In this document: piece after piece, positions 6,762-15,204 of the stretch
Layout: the number at the start of each line of letters is the position of its first letter
Position numbering within the stretch: the first letter of the stretch is position 1
NCBI GenBank assembly: GCA_964639665.1
Contig: CAZXEU010000062.1
Coordinates: 1-15,204 of the forward strand
Direction: 5' to 3'
Origin: CAZXEU01 sp964639665
GTDB taxonomy: Bacteria > Bacteroidota > Rhodothermia > Rhodothermales > Bin80
Length of the DNA: 15,204 nucleotides
Notes under the pieces: model-generated
Told to the model about the DNA's origin: nothing
Database searches by the model: none
The model's input: the letters and a program-made list of their open reading frames with translations, nothing else
Program-made: the position numbers and the translations under genes

Positions 6762-8960
6762 GTGACAATTCCTGCGCGTACGCTGACGGTCGCAGCTGCA
6801 GTGGCGCTCAATGCCTGGATTGGCTGCGCGGGCGCGGACAAGGACGCGTCTCCGGCTCCTGGCCATTTCTCGACCTGGATGCGCTACGAGGGCGAGCCCG
6901 GCGCTACCAGCTTTTCTGTCTTGGACCAGATAAACCGCTCCAATGTAGACCGGCTGGAAGTAGCATGGATATACCAAACGCCGGGCGCCAGCGATATCAA
7001 TCCGCTTGTCGTCGACTCCGTCATGTACGTCGTGGGCGAAGGCAATGCCGTTGTAGCCCTTCATGCTGCATCCGGGCGACCGCTGTGGTCACATACGAGT
7101 TCCGTATTCGGTCCCATACGTGCGCATGGATTCAGCTACTGGGAGAGTCCGGACCGCGCGGATCGCCGCCTGATCTTTCAGAAGGGTGCCTACCACATGT
7201 TAGCGATCGATGCCGCAACGGGAGAGCCGGTCGCATCTTTCGGCGAAGGCGGCATTGTTGACCTGCGCAACGGTCTGGGAGTAGAGCCCGAGCATGTGAT
7301 CCATGCCACGTCGCCCAGCCCGGGAGCAGTCTTTGAGGATCTGATCATTGTTGGATCCCGAACCGGCGAGGGATACGTAGCGGCTCCCGGGCATGTTCGC
7401 GCATTCGACGTGCGCTCGGGCCGCCAGCGCTGGATATTTCACACGCTGCCCCGACCGGGAGAGTATGGCTACGATACCTGGCCCGAGGGACGTTCGGACG
7501 ACGGGATCTCGGGAGGAGCCAATGCCTGGGGCGGGATAAGCGTGGACGAGGACCGTGCGATGGTTTACGCACCTCTAGGCTCTTCCAACTACGATTTCTA
7601 CGGCATTGATCGCCCCGGAGAAAACCTGTTTTCCAATTCCCTGGTCGCGTTGAATGCGCGCACGGGCGAGCGGATCTGGCATTTCCAGACTGTCCACCAC
7701 GATCTCTGGGACTATGACCTTGCCGCGACTCCGGTGCTGTTGACGGTGCGGCACGAAGGCAGGTTCGTGGACGTTGTGGTACAGGCCACCAAGCTGGGCT
7801 TTGTATTCGTGCTTGACCGCGAAACGGGAGAGCCACTGTGGCCAATTGAGGAGCGGAGCGTTCCGTCTTCGCTCATGCCGGGCGAGCAGGCGTGGCCGAC
7901 ACAGCCGGTTCCGGTTCTGCCCGAACCGTTCGTACCTCAAAGTTTTGACCTTTCCCGGGACCTGAATCCCTATCTGGATCCCGCTGATCGGGACTCGCTG
8001 ATCGACATGGTGCGCAACATGCACTATGAAGGCATCTTTACGCCGCCGGCGGCGCGCCCGACGCTCCAGGTACCGGGCAACAGGGGAGGAGCCAACTGGG
8101 GATCATCCGCCGGAGATCCCCGCAACGGAATGTTCTACGTACTTAGCTACAACATGCCGTCGGTGTTGCACCTCGTGCCCATCGTCGCGGGAGCGACCGG
8201 TACCGGGGCCTCGTCGATCGACCGGGGGCAACGCGTGTACCAGCAGCAATGCCAGCTCTGCCACGGTGCCAGTCTGGCAGGGCAGCCGGAAGCGGGCATT
8301 GCCTCGCTGGAAGGCTACACGGAGCGGATGCAGCGGGAAGACTTAGAAGAGGTGATACGCTCAGGTCGCGGCATCATGCCCCCGCTTCCGCAATTGAGCG
8401 AAGCAGACACGGACGCGCTCTGGCTCTACCTGGCAAATCCGGAACTGGCGCTTACGGAGGGTGAACCAATGTCTGGCAATGCCGAGACCGCGAAGGGTAC
8501 CGTACGGTACCAGAGCGAATGGAGACACGTGTTGGATCGCAATGGCTTGCCTCTGGCCAAACCTCCCTGGTTCAGGCTCACGGCGTACGACCTTAACGAA
8601 GGCACGATCAAGTGGCAGGTACCTGTCGGATGGGTGCCGCATCTCGCCGGGCAGGGTATTGCGGATACTGGCTCGGCGGACTGGTTGCGGGGAGGCCCCG
8701 CCATTACGGCCGGTGGCCTGATCTTCCAGAGCGCCGGTGACCGGCTGATTGCCTATGACAGTGATTCCGGGGCGGAACTCTGGGCCGGCTCGCTGCTAGC
8801 GCATTCAGACGGAATTCCGGCCGTTTACGAGGTGGACGGGCGCCAGTACATCGCCGTATCGGCAACCGGTGCCAGTCCGTGGCCGCCCCCGGAATTCGTA
8901 GCCGAAGTAACCGAGGCTTACGTGGCCTTCGCGCTTCCAGCGCCTGATGATGCGCCCTGA
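6762..8960 (+). CDS. PQQ-dependent dehydrogenase with inserted cytochrome c domain
   Basis: A 732-residue exported quinoprotein dehydrogenase with a calcium-dependent eight-bladed propeller that oxidises an alcohol or sugar in the periplasm. Glucose-dehydrogenase-type blades are visible: HFQTVHHDLWDYDLAATPVLL, the GGANWG segment, a GGP-AITAGGLIFQSAGD stretch and a final YEVDGRQYIAVSATG. A haem-binding CQLCH (Cys497, Cys500, His501) with probable Met539 ligand (GIMPPLP) forms a small cytochrome c domain between two propeller parts, not at a terminus, giving an internal electron exit. GTG 6762 is chosen because AAGGGA lies six bases upstream; the frame also extends to a TTG at 6717. The N-terminus is hydrophobic and ends in WIGC, a non-standard lipobox, so it is either a lipoprotein or a normal signal peptide. 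No PQQ synthesis genes are in the window. The substrate is unknown; neighbours suggest a carbohydrate. Confidence 0.93.
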   Translation: MTIPARTLTVAAAVALNAWIGCAGADKDASPAPGHFSTWMRYEGEPGATSFSVLDQINRSNVDRLEVAWIYQTPGASDINPLVVDSVMYVVGEGNAVVALHAASGRPLWSHTSSVFGPIRAHGFSYWESPDRADRRLIFQKGAYHMLAIDAATGEPVASFGEGGIVDLRNGLGVEPEHVIHATSPSPGAVFEDLIIVGSRTGEGYVAAPGHVRAFDVRSGRQRWIFHTLPRPGEYGYDTWPEGRSDDGISGGANAWGGISVDEDRAMVYAPLGSSNYDFYGIDRPGENLFSNSLVALNARTGERIWHFQTVHHDLWDYDLAATPVLLTVRHEGRFVDVVVQATKLGFVFVLDRETGEPLWPIEERSVPSSLMPGEQAWPTQPVPVLPEPFVPQSFDLSRDLNPYLDPADRDSLIDMVRNMHYEGIFTPPAARPTLQVPGNRGGANWGSSAGDPRNGMFYVLSYNMPSVLHLVPIVAGATGTGASSIDRGQRVYQQQCQLCHGASLAGQPEAGIASLEGYTERMQREDLEEVIRSGRGIMPPLPQLSEADTDALWLYLANPELALTEGEPMSGNAETAKGTVRYQSEWRHVLDRNGLPLAKPPWFRLTAYDLNEGTIKWQVPVGWVPHLAGQGIADTGSADWLRGGPAITAGGLIFQSAGDRLIAYDSDSGAELWAGSLLAHSDGIPAVYEVDGRQYIAVSATGASPWPPPEFVAEVTEAYVAFALPAPDDAP

Positions 8961-9036
8961 ACCACACGCTCTTCAGGATACAGGCGGGCAGCCACGGATC
9001 GTGCATGGGCACCGCAAATCCGGCTTCAGGGCGGCG

Positions 9037-11019
9037 ATGGCTTTTCTGCGGCCGGGCAGCCTCCTGCGTGGCCGGCTATTGGCCTGCGCGATTGCGGTCT
9101 GGAGCATGCCGCTGGCTGCGGCACGGGTGTGCGCTCAGCAGAGTCCCGCACCGGACTTTGTCCCAGATTTCACGTTCACCGGATCGCATCTGGACGGATG
9201 GCATGCCGCCGGATCCGCCGTCTGGGAGGCAGACCAGGGGGTAATTTCGGTAGAGGCGGCGCCTGACAGTGGCGGGGGGGTACTGCTGCTCGATGACACT
9301 TTCGAAAATCTTGCCGTCTACAGCCGCTTCCGATGCAGCCAGGAATGTGACGCGGGATTGCTCATTCGGGTAGCGGAAGCCGCCGGGGGTTTGGCAGGCA
9401 TCCTCATTGCGATGCAAGGGGACGAAGTCGCACCGTTCCGTGTTCGGCTGGACAACAACGGCCGGGTGGTCTTCCGGGAGCTTGCGCTTGAGAGGCCGCA
9501 AGGCAGTCAGGAGTCCGGCCAAGGGACAGCCTTGAGCGGCGTCCTTGCAACCGCCAATGCTGCTCTTTCGGCCCCTGTACGGATCCGTCCCGGCGATTGG
9601 AACAGCATCGAGATCTTCGCGGATGCCAATACTGTTTCCAGCCACGTGAATGGCGTCAGGAACGCGCTTCCCCGGGCGGCGGCCGTGAATTCCGTTCCTC
9701 CTGCGCCACTTTCGACAGGTCCGGTCGTGCCGACGGACACGGCCCGATTCGGGTACGGCAGAGTCGGAATCTATATCCGTTCGGGCCGCGCAGAATTCTC
9801 CGACTTCTCGGTCAAGAATCTTCTGGGCCATCGCGTACAACCCGAGTACCTGTCGGACCGCTTTCGTTTACAGCGGCTGGACGAATTCACCTATGCCTGG
9901 GGTGCGGATGTTGCCGACATAGATCGCGATGGAGTCCTCGACGTGGTTTCCGGCCCTTTCTACTACCTGGGTCCGGATTTTCTGGCCCGACGGGAATTCT
10001 ATCCGGCCCGCGTATTCAACCCCGGCGAGGAATACGTGAATGACATGTTGACTTTCGCGTACGACTGGACCGGAGACGGTTGGGTGGACATTCTCCGGAC
10101 CGAGCGCCGTCCGCTGGTACTCCTCGTAAATCCCCAGGGAGCCAAGCGCTACTGGGATCAGGTGGATGCACTGCCGGAGGTGTGCAGCGAAACGGCCGTG
10201 AGCGCGGACATCGACGGCGACGGGCAGCCGGAGATAATCTACGTTGGCGCTGATGGGCGCATGGCCTATGGCGAGCCCGACCCCGCAAATCCGCGCGGAC
10301 CGTGGCGTGTACACAAGGTTTCCGAGCCCGTAGTGTCCGGCTGCAACGCGCACGGAGTGGGCGCCGGTGACGTAAACGGGGACGGACGTGTCGACATCTT
10401 GCAGGCGCGTGGATGGTGGGAGCAGCCTGCCGCGGGGCCGCGCGACGGGCTGTGGATCTACCACGATGACTGGTTCGGCCGGCTTACGCGTCCCCCGCAG
10501 CATCCAGGCGGGGCAGAAATCGCGGTGAATGATTTCAACGGTGACGGACTTAATGACGTGGTGACGAGCCTGAGTGCACACGGATGGGGCCTCGCCTGGT
10601 ACGAGCAGCAGCGCGCCGGCGACGGTTCCATCTCTTTCGTCGAACACGTGATCATGAGCGACTTTTCTTCGGCAAACGCCGGAGGAGTGACATTTTCCCA
10701 GCTGCATTCCGGCGCAACGCTGGCGGATATTGACCGCGACGGGCTGGTGGATTTCGTAACGGGGAAGCGCCACTGGTCCCACCTGGATTCCTACGCCGAT
10801 CCTGACCCGAACGGCGAGGCGGTAATCTACTGGTACCGTACCGTCCGCAATGCGGGGGCTCCGGGAGGCGTCGAATTCATGCCCGAGCTGATCCACAACA
10901 AGTCCGGCGTGGGCTCCGAAGTCAAGGTCGTGGACCTGAATGCCGACGGCGAGCTCGATATCGTGACCGCCGGAACACGCGGTACGTTCGTTTTCTGGGG
11001 CCGGCCGGGTGGGTCCTAA
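9037..11019 (+). CDS. Secreted DUF1080-like plus seven-repeat FG-GAP/VCBS propeller protein (copy A)
   Basis: A 660-residue exported protein. A basic start and hydrophobic stretch end in AARVCAQQ, a signal peptide. Residues from about 40 to 265 look like a DUF1080/concanavalin-type jelly roll, with FTGSHLDGWH, FRCSQEC (Cys100, Cys104), WNSIEIFADAN and FSDFSVKNL. After that come seven calcium-loop repeats of DxDxDGxxD type starting at nt 9916, 10063, 10207, 10369, 10531, 10726 and 10933, which predict a seven-bladed propeller. Such FG-GAP proteins bind ligands or sugars outside the cell. ATG 9037 is used because the signal peptide fits and AGGG precedes it; the frame opens at 8947, overlapping the dehydrogenase gene by 14 bases. 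Copy B follows after 23 bases. No sorting signal is seen at the C-terminus. Whether the jelly roll is catalytic cannot be told. Confidence 0.88.
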   Translation: MAFLRPGSLLRGRLLACAIAVWSMPLAAARVCAQQSPAPDFVPDFTFTGSHLDGWHAAGSAVWEADQGVISVEAAPDSGGGVLLLDDTFENLAVYSRFRCSQECDAGLLIRVAEAAGGLAGILIAMQGDEVAPFRVRLDNNGRVVFRELALERPQGSQESGQGTALSGVLATANAALSAPVRIRPGDWNSIEIFADANTVSSHVNGVRNALPRAAAVNSVPPAPLSTGPVVPTDTARFGYGRVGIYIRSGRAEFSDFSVKNLLGHRVQPEYLSDRFRLQRLDEFTYAWGADVADIDRDGVLDVVSGPFYYLGPDFLARREFYPARVFNPGEEYVNDMLTFAYDWTGDGWVDILRTERRPLVLLVNPQGAKRYWDQVDALPEVCSETAVSADIDGDGQPEIIYVGADGRMAYGEPDPANPRGPWRVHKVSEPVVSGCNAHGVGAGDVNGDGRVDILQARGWWEQPAAGPRDGLWIYHDDWFGRLTRPPQHPGGAEIAVNDFNGDGLNDVVTSLSAHGWGLAWYEQQRAGDGSISFVEHVIMSDFSSANAGGVTFSQLHSGATLADIDRDGLVDFVTGKRHWSHLDSYADPDPNGEAVIYWYRTVRNAGAPGGVEFMPELIHNKSGVGSEVKVVDLNADGELDIVTAGTRGTFVFWGRPGGS

Positions 11020-11042
11020 GTAGTGCTCAAAGCAAAGGAAGA

Positions 11043-12998
11043 ATGTTTCGAAGCCTCTCATTAGCAGCTTGCGCGTTCGCGTTGGCAATTTCCTGGCCGG
11101 GCAGCCGGCCTGCAGTTGCACAGGAACCGGTACAGGTCTCGCCCGCTGACGCCCGGGTGCCATCCTTTGTCGCAGCCGATCTTCATTCATTCGAGCCCGA
11201 AAGGACGTTTGGCCGAGCCGAATTCGATGGCGCTATTGTGCGAAGCGGAAGCTGGCGCGCGGAGGGCGAAACATACATTGGTGCGGTCGGCGAAAGCGGA
11301 AACGCGCTGCTGCAGCTTCCGGGTTTGCACCAGGATCTGTCTGTAACGGCCACGTTCAGGTGCAGCCAGCGATGCAGCCCGGGTATCCTGGTTCGATCAA
11401 GTAATTCAGGGGACGTGACCTCCGGCATCCTTTATTCGTTCGGCGAAGCGGCTCTGGGCGCCTTCAGGCTCACACTGGATGCCGGCGGCCGGGTAACCGG
11501 ACGGGATACGCTCAGGCGCAGCCCGTCACCGTATCCAGCAAGCATGTTGGGGTTCAGGGCCGAGTATCCGGGGCTCGGAATGCTCTACTCGGCAGAGCTT
11601 GGCGCGCGCCGCGACATTACGCCGATCAATGTGGACGGACGGTGGAATCGCCTGGAAGTACACCTGGTGGGCAATTCGCTTCGCGGGCTCGCCAACGGGG
11701 CATCCGGGCCCGAGGCCGGCCTTGAGGCTGTTTCAGTTACCGGCTCTGGTCTGGTTGGGCTTTACGTATCCGCCGAACCGGGAACCGAGATTCGCTTTCA
11801 GGAGGTAGGGCTAAAGCCCATGGACAGGAAAAAGGCATTGCCAAAGGAGGTAACGGCTTCCAGATTCAGGAAGCAGGAATTGGAGGCCATGTTTTATAGC
11901 GAAGCTGTAACGGCGGCCGACGTTGACCTGGATGGCCATCTTGATGTTATCTCCGGGCCGAACATCTTTATGGGACCCGATTTTTCAGTGCGGCAGGAAG
12001 TCTACGTGCCGCGCGTGTATTCGGCGACGTCCTATCCCGATCCTCTGCTATCGTCTGCCGGAGACCTGACGGGCGATGGATATCCGGATCTGCTGAGCAC
12101 GGGAGAGCCCGGGCGCCCCGGGTTTCTCTATGTCAACCCGGGCGCAGAGGCGCGCCGGTGGGACAAGTTCATGGTTATTCCTTCGGTAGACAATGAAACT
12201 GCTTTCCTGGACGATATCGACGGTGACGGAGCGCTGGAATACGTCTACGGAGACGGGGGATTCCTGGGCTATGCCGAGCCCGGTCCGGACCCTACCGCCA
12301 TGTGGACGTTTCACAAGGTCACGGAACAGGGCCCGTGGGGGGCCATGTACGCCCACGGACTGGGTTCGGGCGACGTCGACGGCGATGGGCGCAAGGACCT
12401 TGTTCAAGCCTATGGCTGGTGGAAACAGCCAGCCGATCCGACGGCTGTGCCGTGGACCTATCACCCGCAGGTCTTCGGACGCTGGGGAATGCAGCAGGGC
12501 GGTCCTGGCGGCGGCCGGGCTTTTGTCTACGATGTGAATGGTGACGGCCTGAACGATGTGGTGACCAGTCTGGAGGCGCACGGTTTCGGCCTGGCCTGGT
12601 TTGAGCAGCATAGATCAGCCGACGGCATCATCACGTTTGAGAAGCACACGATCATGGATGATTTCCGGCATCCGAATAATGGGGTGGTATTTGCCGCCCT
12701 GCACGCGCTGTCACTGGCGGACGTAGACGGGGATGGCCTTAAAGACATTGTCACGGGCAAGCGGTGGTGGGCACACTTTGGGGAGAATCCTTCCGATCCT
12801 GACGCCTTCGGTCCTCCCGTGATTTACTGGTTCCGCCTAATCCGGGAGGATGGTCAGGTTTGGTTCGAGCCAGAACTGGTCAATAATCATACGGGGGTGG
12901 GGACGGACATGATAACGGCCGACCTGAACCAGGACGGGCTGGCTGACATTTTGACGGCCTCGCGGTTTGGAACGGCCGTCTTCATCAGCGAACGATAG
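11043..12998 (+). CDS. Secreted DUF1080-like plus seven-repeat FG-GAP/VCBS propeller protein (copy B)
   Basis: A 651-residue paralog of the preceding gene with the same order: signal peptide (ends about AVAQEP, residue 26), a jelly-roll region with FRCSQRC (Cys107, Cys111), WNRLEVHLVGN and IRFQEVGLKP, then seven calcium loops starting at nt 11919, 12063, 12213, 12372, 12531, 12720 and 12921. Shared blocks include DGLNDVVTSL, AHG-GLAW-EQ and a VTGKR segment, at the same blade positions. AAAGGA lies three bases before the ATG. The 23-base gap shows an operon with copy A, probably also with the dehydrogenase gene. The copies have drifted well apart, so the duplication is old and the two may bind different ligands. 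Role: extracellular or periplasmic binding or hydrolysis of carbohydrate, by family and neighbours only. Confidence 0.88.
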   Translation: MFRSLSLAACAFALAISWPGSRPAVAQEPVQVSPADARVPSFVAADLHSFEPERTFGRAEFDGAIVRSGSWRAEGETYIGAVGESGNALLQLPGLHQDLSVTATFRCSQRCSPGILVRSSNSGDVTSGILYSFGEAALGAFRLTLDAGGRVTGRDTLRRSPSPYPASMLGFRAEYPGLGMLYSAELGARRDITPINVDGRWNRLEVHLVGNSLRGLANGASGPEAGLEAVSVTGSGLVGLYVSAEPGTEIRFQEVGLKPMDRKKALPKEVTASRFRKQELEAMFYSEAVTAADVDLDGHLDVISGPNIFMGPDFSVRQEVYVPRVYSATSYPDPLLSSAGDLTGDGYPDLLSTGEPGRPGFLYVNPGAEARRWDKFMVIPSVDNETAFLDDIDGDGALEYVYGDGGFLGYAEPGPDPTAMWTFHKVTEQGPWGAMYAHGLGSGDVDGDGRKDLVQAYGWWKQPADPTAVPWTYHPQVFGRWGMQQGGPGGGRAFVYDVNGDGLNDVVTSLEAHGFGLAWFEQHRSADGIITFEKHTIMDDFRHPNNGVVFAALHALSLADVDGDGLKDIVTGKRWWAHFGENPSDPDAFGPPVIYWFRLIREDGQVWFEPELVNNHTGVGTDMITADLNQDGLADILTASRFGTAVFISER

Positions 12999-13348
12999 GG
13001 ATGAAGAGGATCAGACCGGCCGCCTACCGAGCGGCGGGTGCCCTGGCGCCGAAGATCGCAACGCGCGGTACGTTCGGCTATGATGCCCGGGTCCGAATCT
13101 GTGTCCCGCGCTTCGGATGGCTGCCTTCCCGGTGCATCCCCTAGGGCCCTTGCTCTGCACATGCTGGAGCCGCTCTCGAGCGCCCGTAAATGCCGGCTGT
13201 CACTCAATTCCCGTCCGGCCTGGCGCCCGCCAGCAGAGCATTCCTGCGCAATCCTGCTCTCCATGTCCAAGGACCAGAAGGGGCTGCGGGCCGGTGCCAA
13301 GCATGCGACAGGCATGTCTCGGCAGGACTGGAGCGGTGCCGACCTGGA
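12999..13348. other. Intergenic region between copy B and tRNA-Thr
   Basis: These 350 bases hold no recognisable gene. A short GCCGC/GCGGC stem (13019-13023 with 13031-13035, seven-base loop) lies just past the copy B stop, but has no T tract, so it is a weak terminator candidate. Open frames crossing this region read through the tRNA on the wrong strand and look spurious. Convergent transcripts (copy B from the left, tRNA from the right) should both end here. Confidence 0.5.
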
Positions 13349-13424
13349 TGGAGCCAATGAGCCGACTCGAACCGCTGACCTGCTCATTACGAGTGAGCTG
13401 CTCTACCAGCTGAGCTACATTGGC
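13349..13424 (-). tRNA. tRNA-Thr (anticodon CGT), with encoded CCA
   Basis: A full 76-base cloverleaf on the minus strand. The acceptor arm GCCAATG/CATTGGC pairs perfectly over 7 bp, the D arm is GCTC/GAGC, the anticodon stem GCTCA/TGAGC is perfect, and the loop CTCGTAA places anticodon CGT at 13391-13389 to read ACG. The T loop is TTCGAGT. The T stem (AGCGG/CGGCT) has one G-G mismatch at 52-62. The discriminator is T and CCA is encoded at 13351-13349. The layout matches bacterial tRNA-Thr genes closely. Confidence 0.93.
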
Positions 13425-13645
13425 GGCGGATGGCGGATTACGTCGGCCGGTAAGGATTGATCCGGGGGAAACACGGCGCTGCAAGGTGGACTGAACGTAG
13501 GCGCCGGGGCGTGTGGGAACTGCAACTGCCGAAGCGGCCCGGGGGCCAGGAACCTATCGAACATGCCGCGTTTGTTGCGCTCGCGTGGCTGAGAGGCCAC
13601 TGCTGCCGTGAGCACCCATCTATCCCATTTGTAACCGCACTGTTC

Positions 13646-15181
<1,536 letters not shown>

Positions 15182-15196
15182 TTCCAGGAGGAGCGA

Positions 15197-15204
15197 ATGC
15201 GAGC
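15197..15204 (+). CDS. Start of a downstream gene, cut by the window end
   Basis: AGGAGGAG at 15186-15193 is followed three bases later by ATG at 15197, 15 bases after the carboxypeptidase stop. Only Met-Arg and part of a third codon are visible, so the product cannot be named. The perfect ribosome binding site and short gap suggest co-transcription with the carboxypeptidase. Confidence 0.5.

Noticed and set aside
9868..11190. A 440-codon minus-strand frame opposite copy A
   Set aside because: Long antisense frames are expected opposite GC-rich repeat-containing genes; the plus strand shows a signal peptide and seven calcium loops, while this frame shows no domain.
13019..13035. GCCGC/GCGGC stem after copy B as an intrinsic terminator
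   Set aside because: Only 5 bp with no T tract; too weak to list as a terminator on its own.
13038..13460. A 140-codon plus-strand open frame after copy B
   Set aside because: Its C-terminal part (NEPTRTADLLITSELLYQL) is the antisense translation of tRNA-Thr, a common false protein; no ribosome binding site or domain is seen.

Overview
The window is about 60% GC by eye, densely coded, and looks like chromosome from a free-living Gram-negative aerobe. It has a periplasmic quinoprotein with a covalent-haem domain, a lipoprotein and other exported proteins, and ordinary housekeeping genes (mnmA, a threonine tRNA). There are no phage, transposase or plasmid genes. The MnmA variant (long insert with a GCC motif, NPCVLCN active site), DUF1080 domains and FG-GAP/VCBS proteins fit an uncultured FCB-group lineage (Rhodothermota- or Gemmatimonadota-like) or an Acidobacteriota-like one. 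That placement is an inference of low confidence.

Layout. Positions 1-500 hold no recognisable gene, only a strong stem-loop at 35-86. A RidA-family deaminase gene (501-899, minus) is divergent from an SDR oxidoreductase with a replaced catalytic Tyr/Lys pair (1063-1875, plus). mnmA (1924-3051) and a small beta-rich protein gene (3114-3377) follow the SDR gene on the same strand. Converging on these from the right is a two-gene minus-strand operon: a trans-3-hydroxy-L-proline dehydratase of the proline racemase family (4388-5440), then an ornithine cyclodeaminase/mu-crystallin family reductase (3390-4373). Together they can convert trans-3-hydroxy-L-proline to L-proline through Delta1-pyrroline-2-carboxylate.

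Positions 5771-12998 form an envelope or secreted carbohydrate-oxidation-like block. A DUF1080 lipoprotein gene (minus) is divergent from a PQQ dehydrogenase with a cytochrome c domain inserted in its propeller (6762-8960). After it come two tandem paralogs (9037-11019 and 11043-12998), each with a signal peptide, an N-terminal DUF1080-like jelly roll and exactly seven DxDxDG-type calcium loops, which predicts a seven-bladed propeller. DUF1080 is known as the 3-keto-disaccharide hydrolase domain, so pairing three such domains with a periplasmic quinoprotein suggests oxidise-then-cleave chemistry on glycosides. This is the most interesting part of the window.

The right end has tRNA-Thr(CGT) on the minus strand (13349-13424), an M32 carboxypeptidase (13646-15181), and the first codons of another gene after a strong ribosome binding site (15197 onward).
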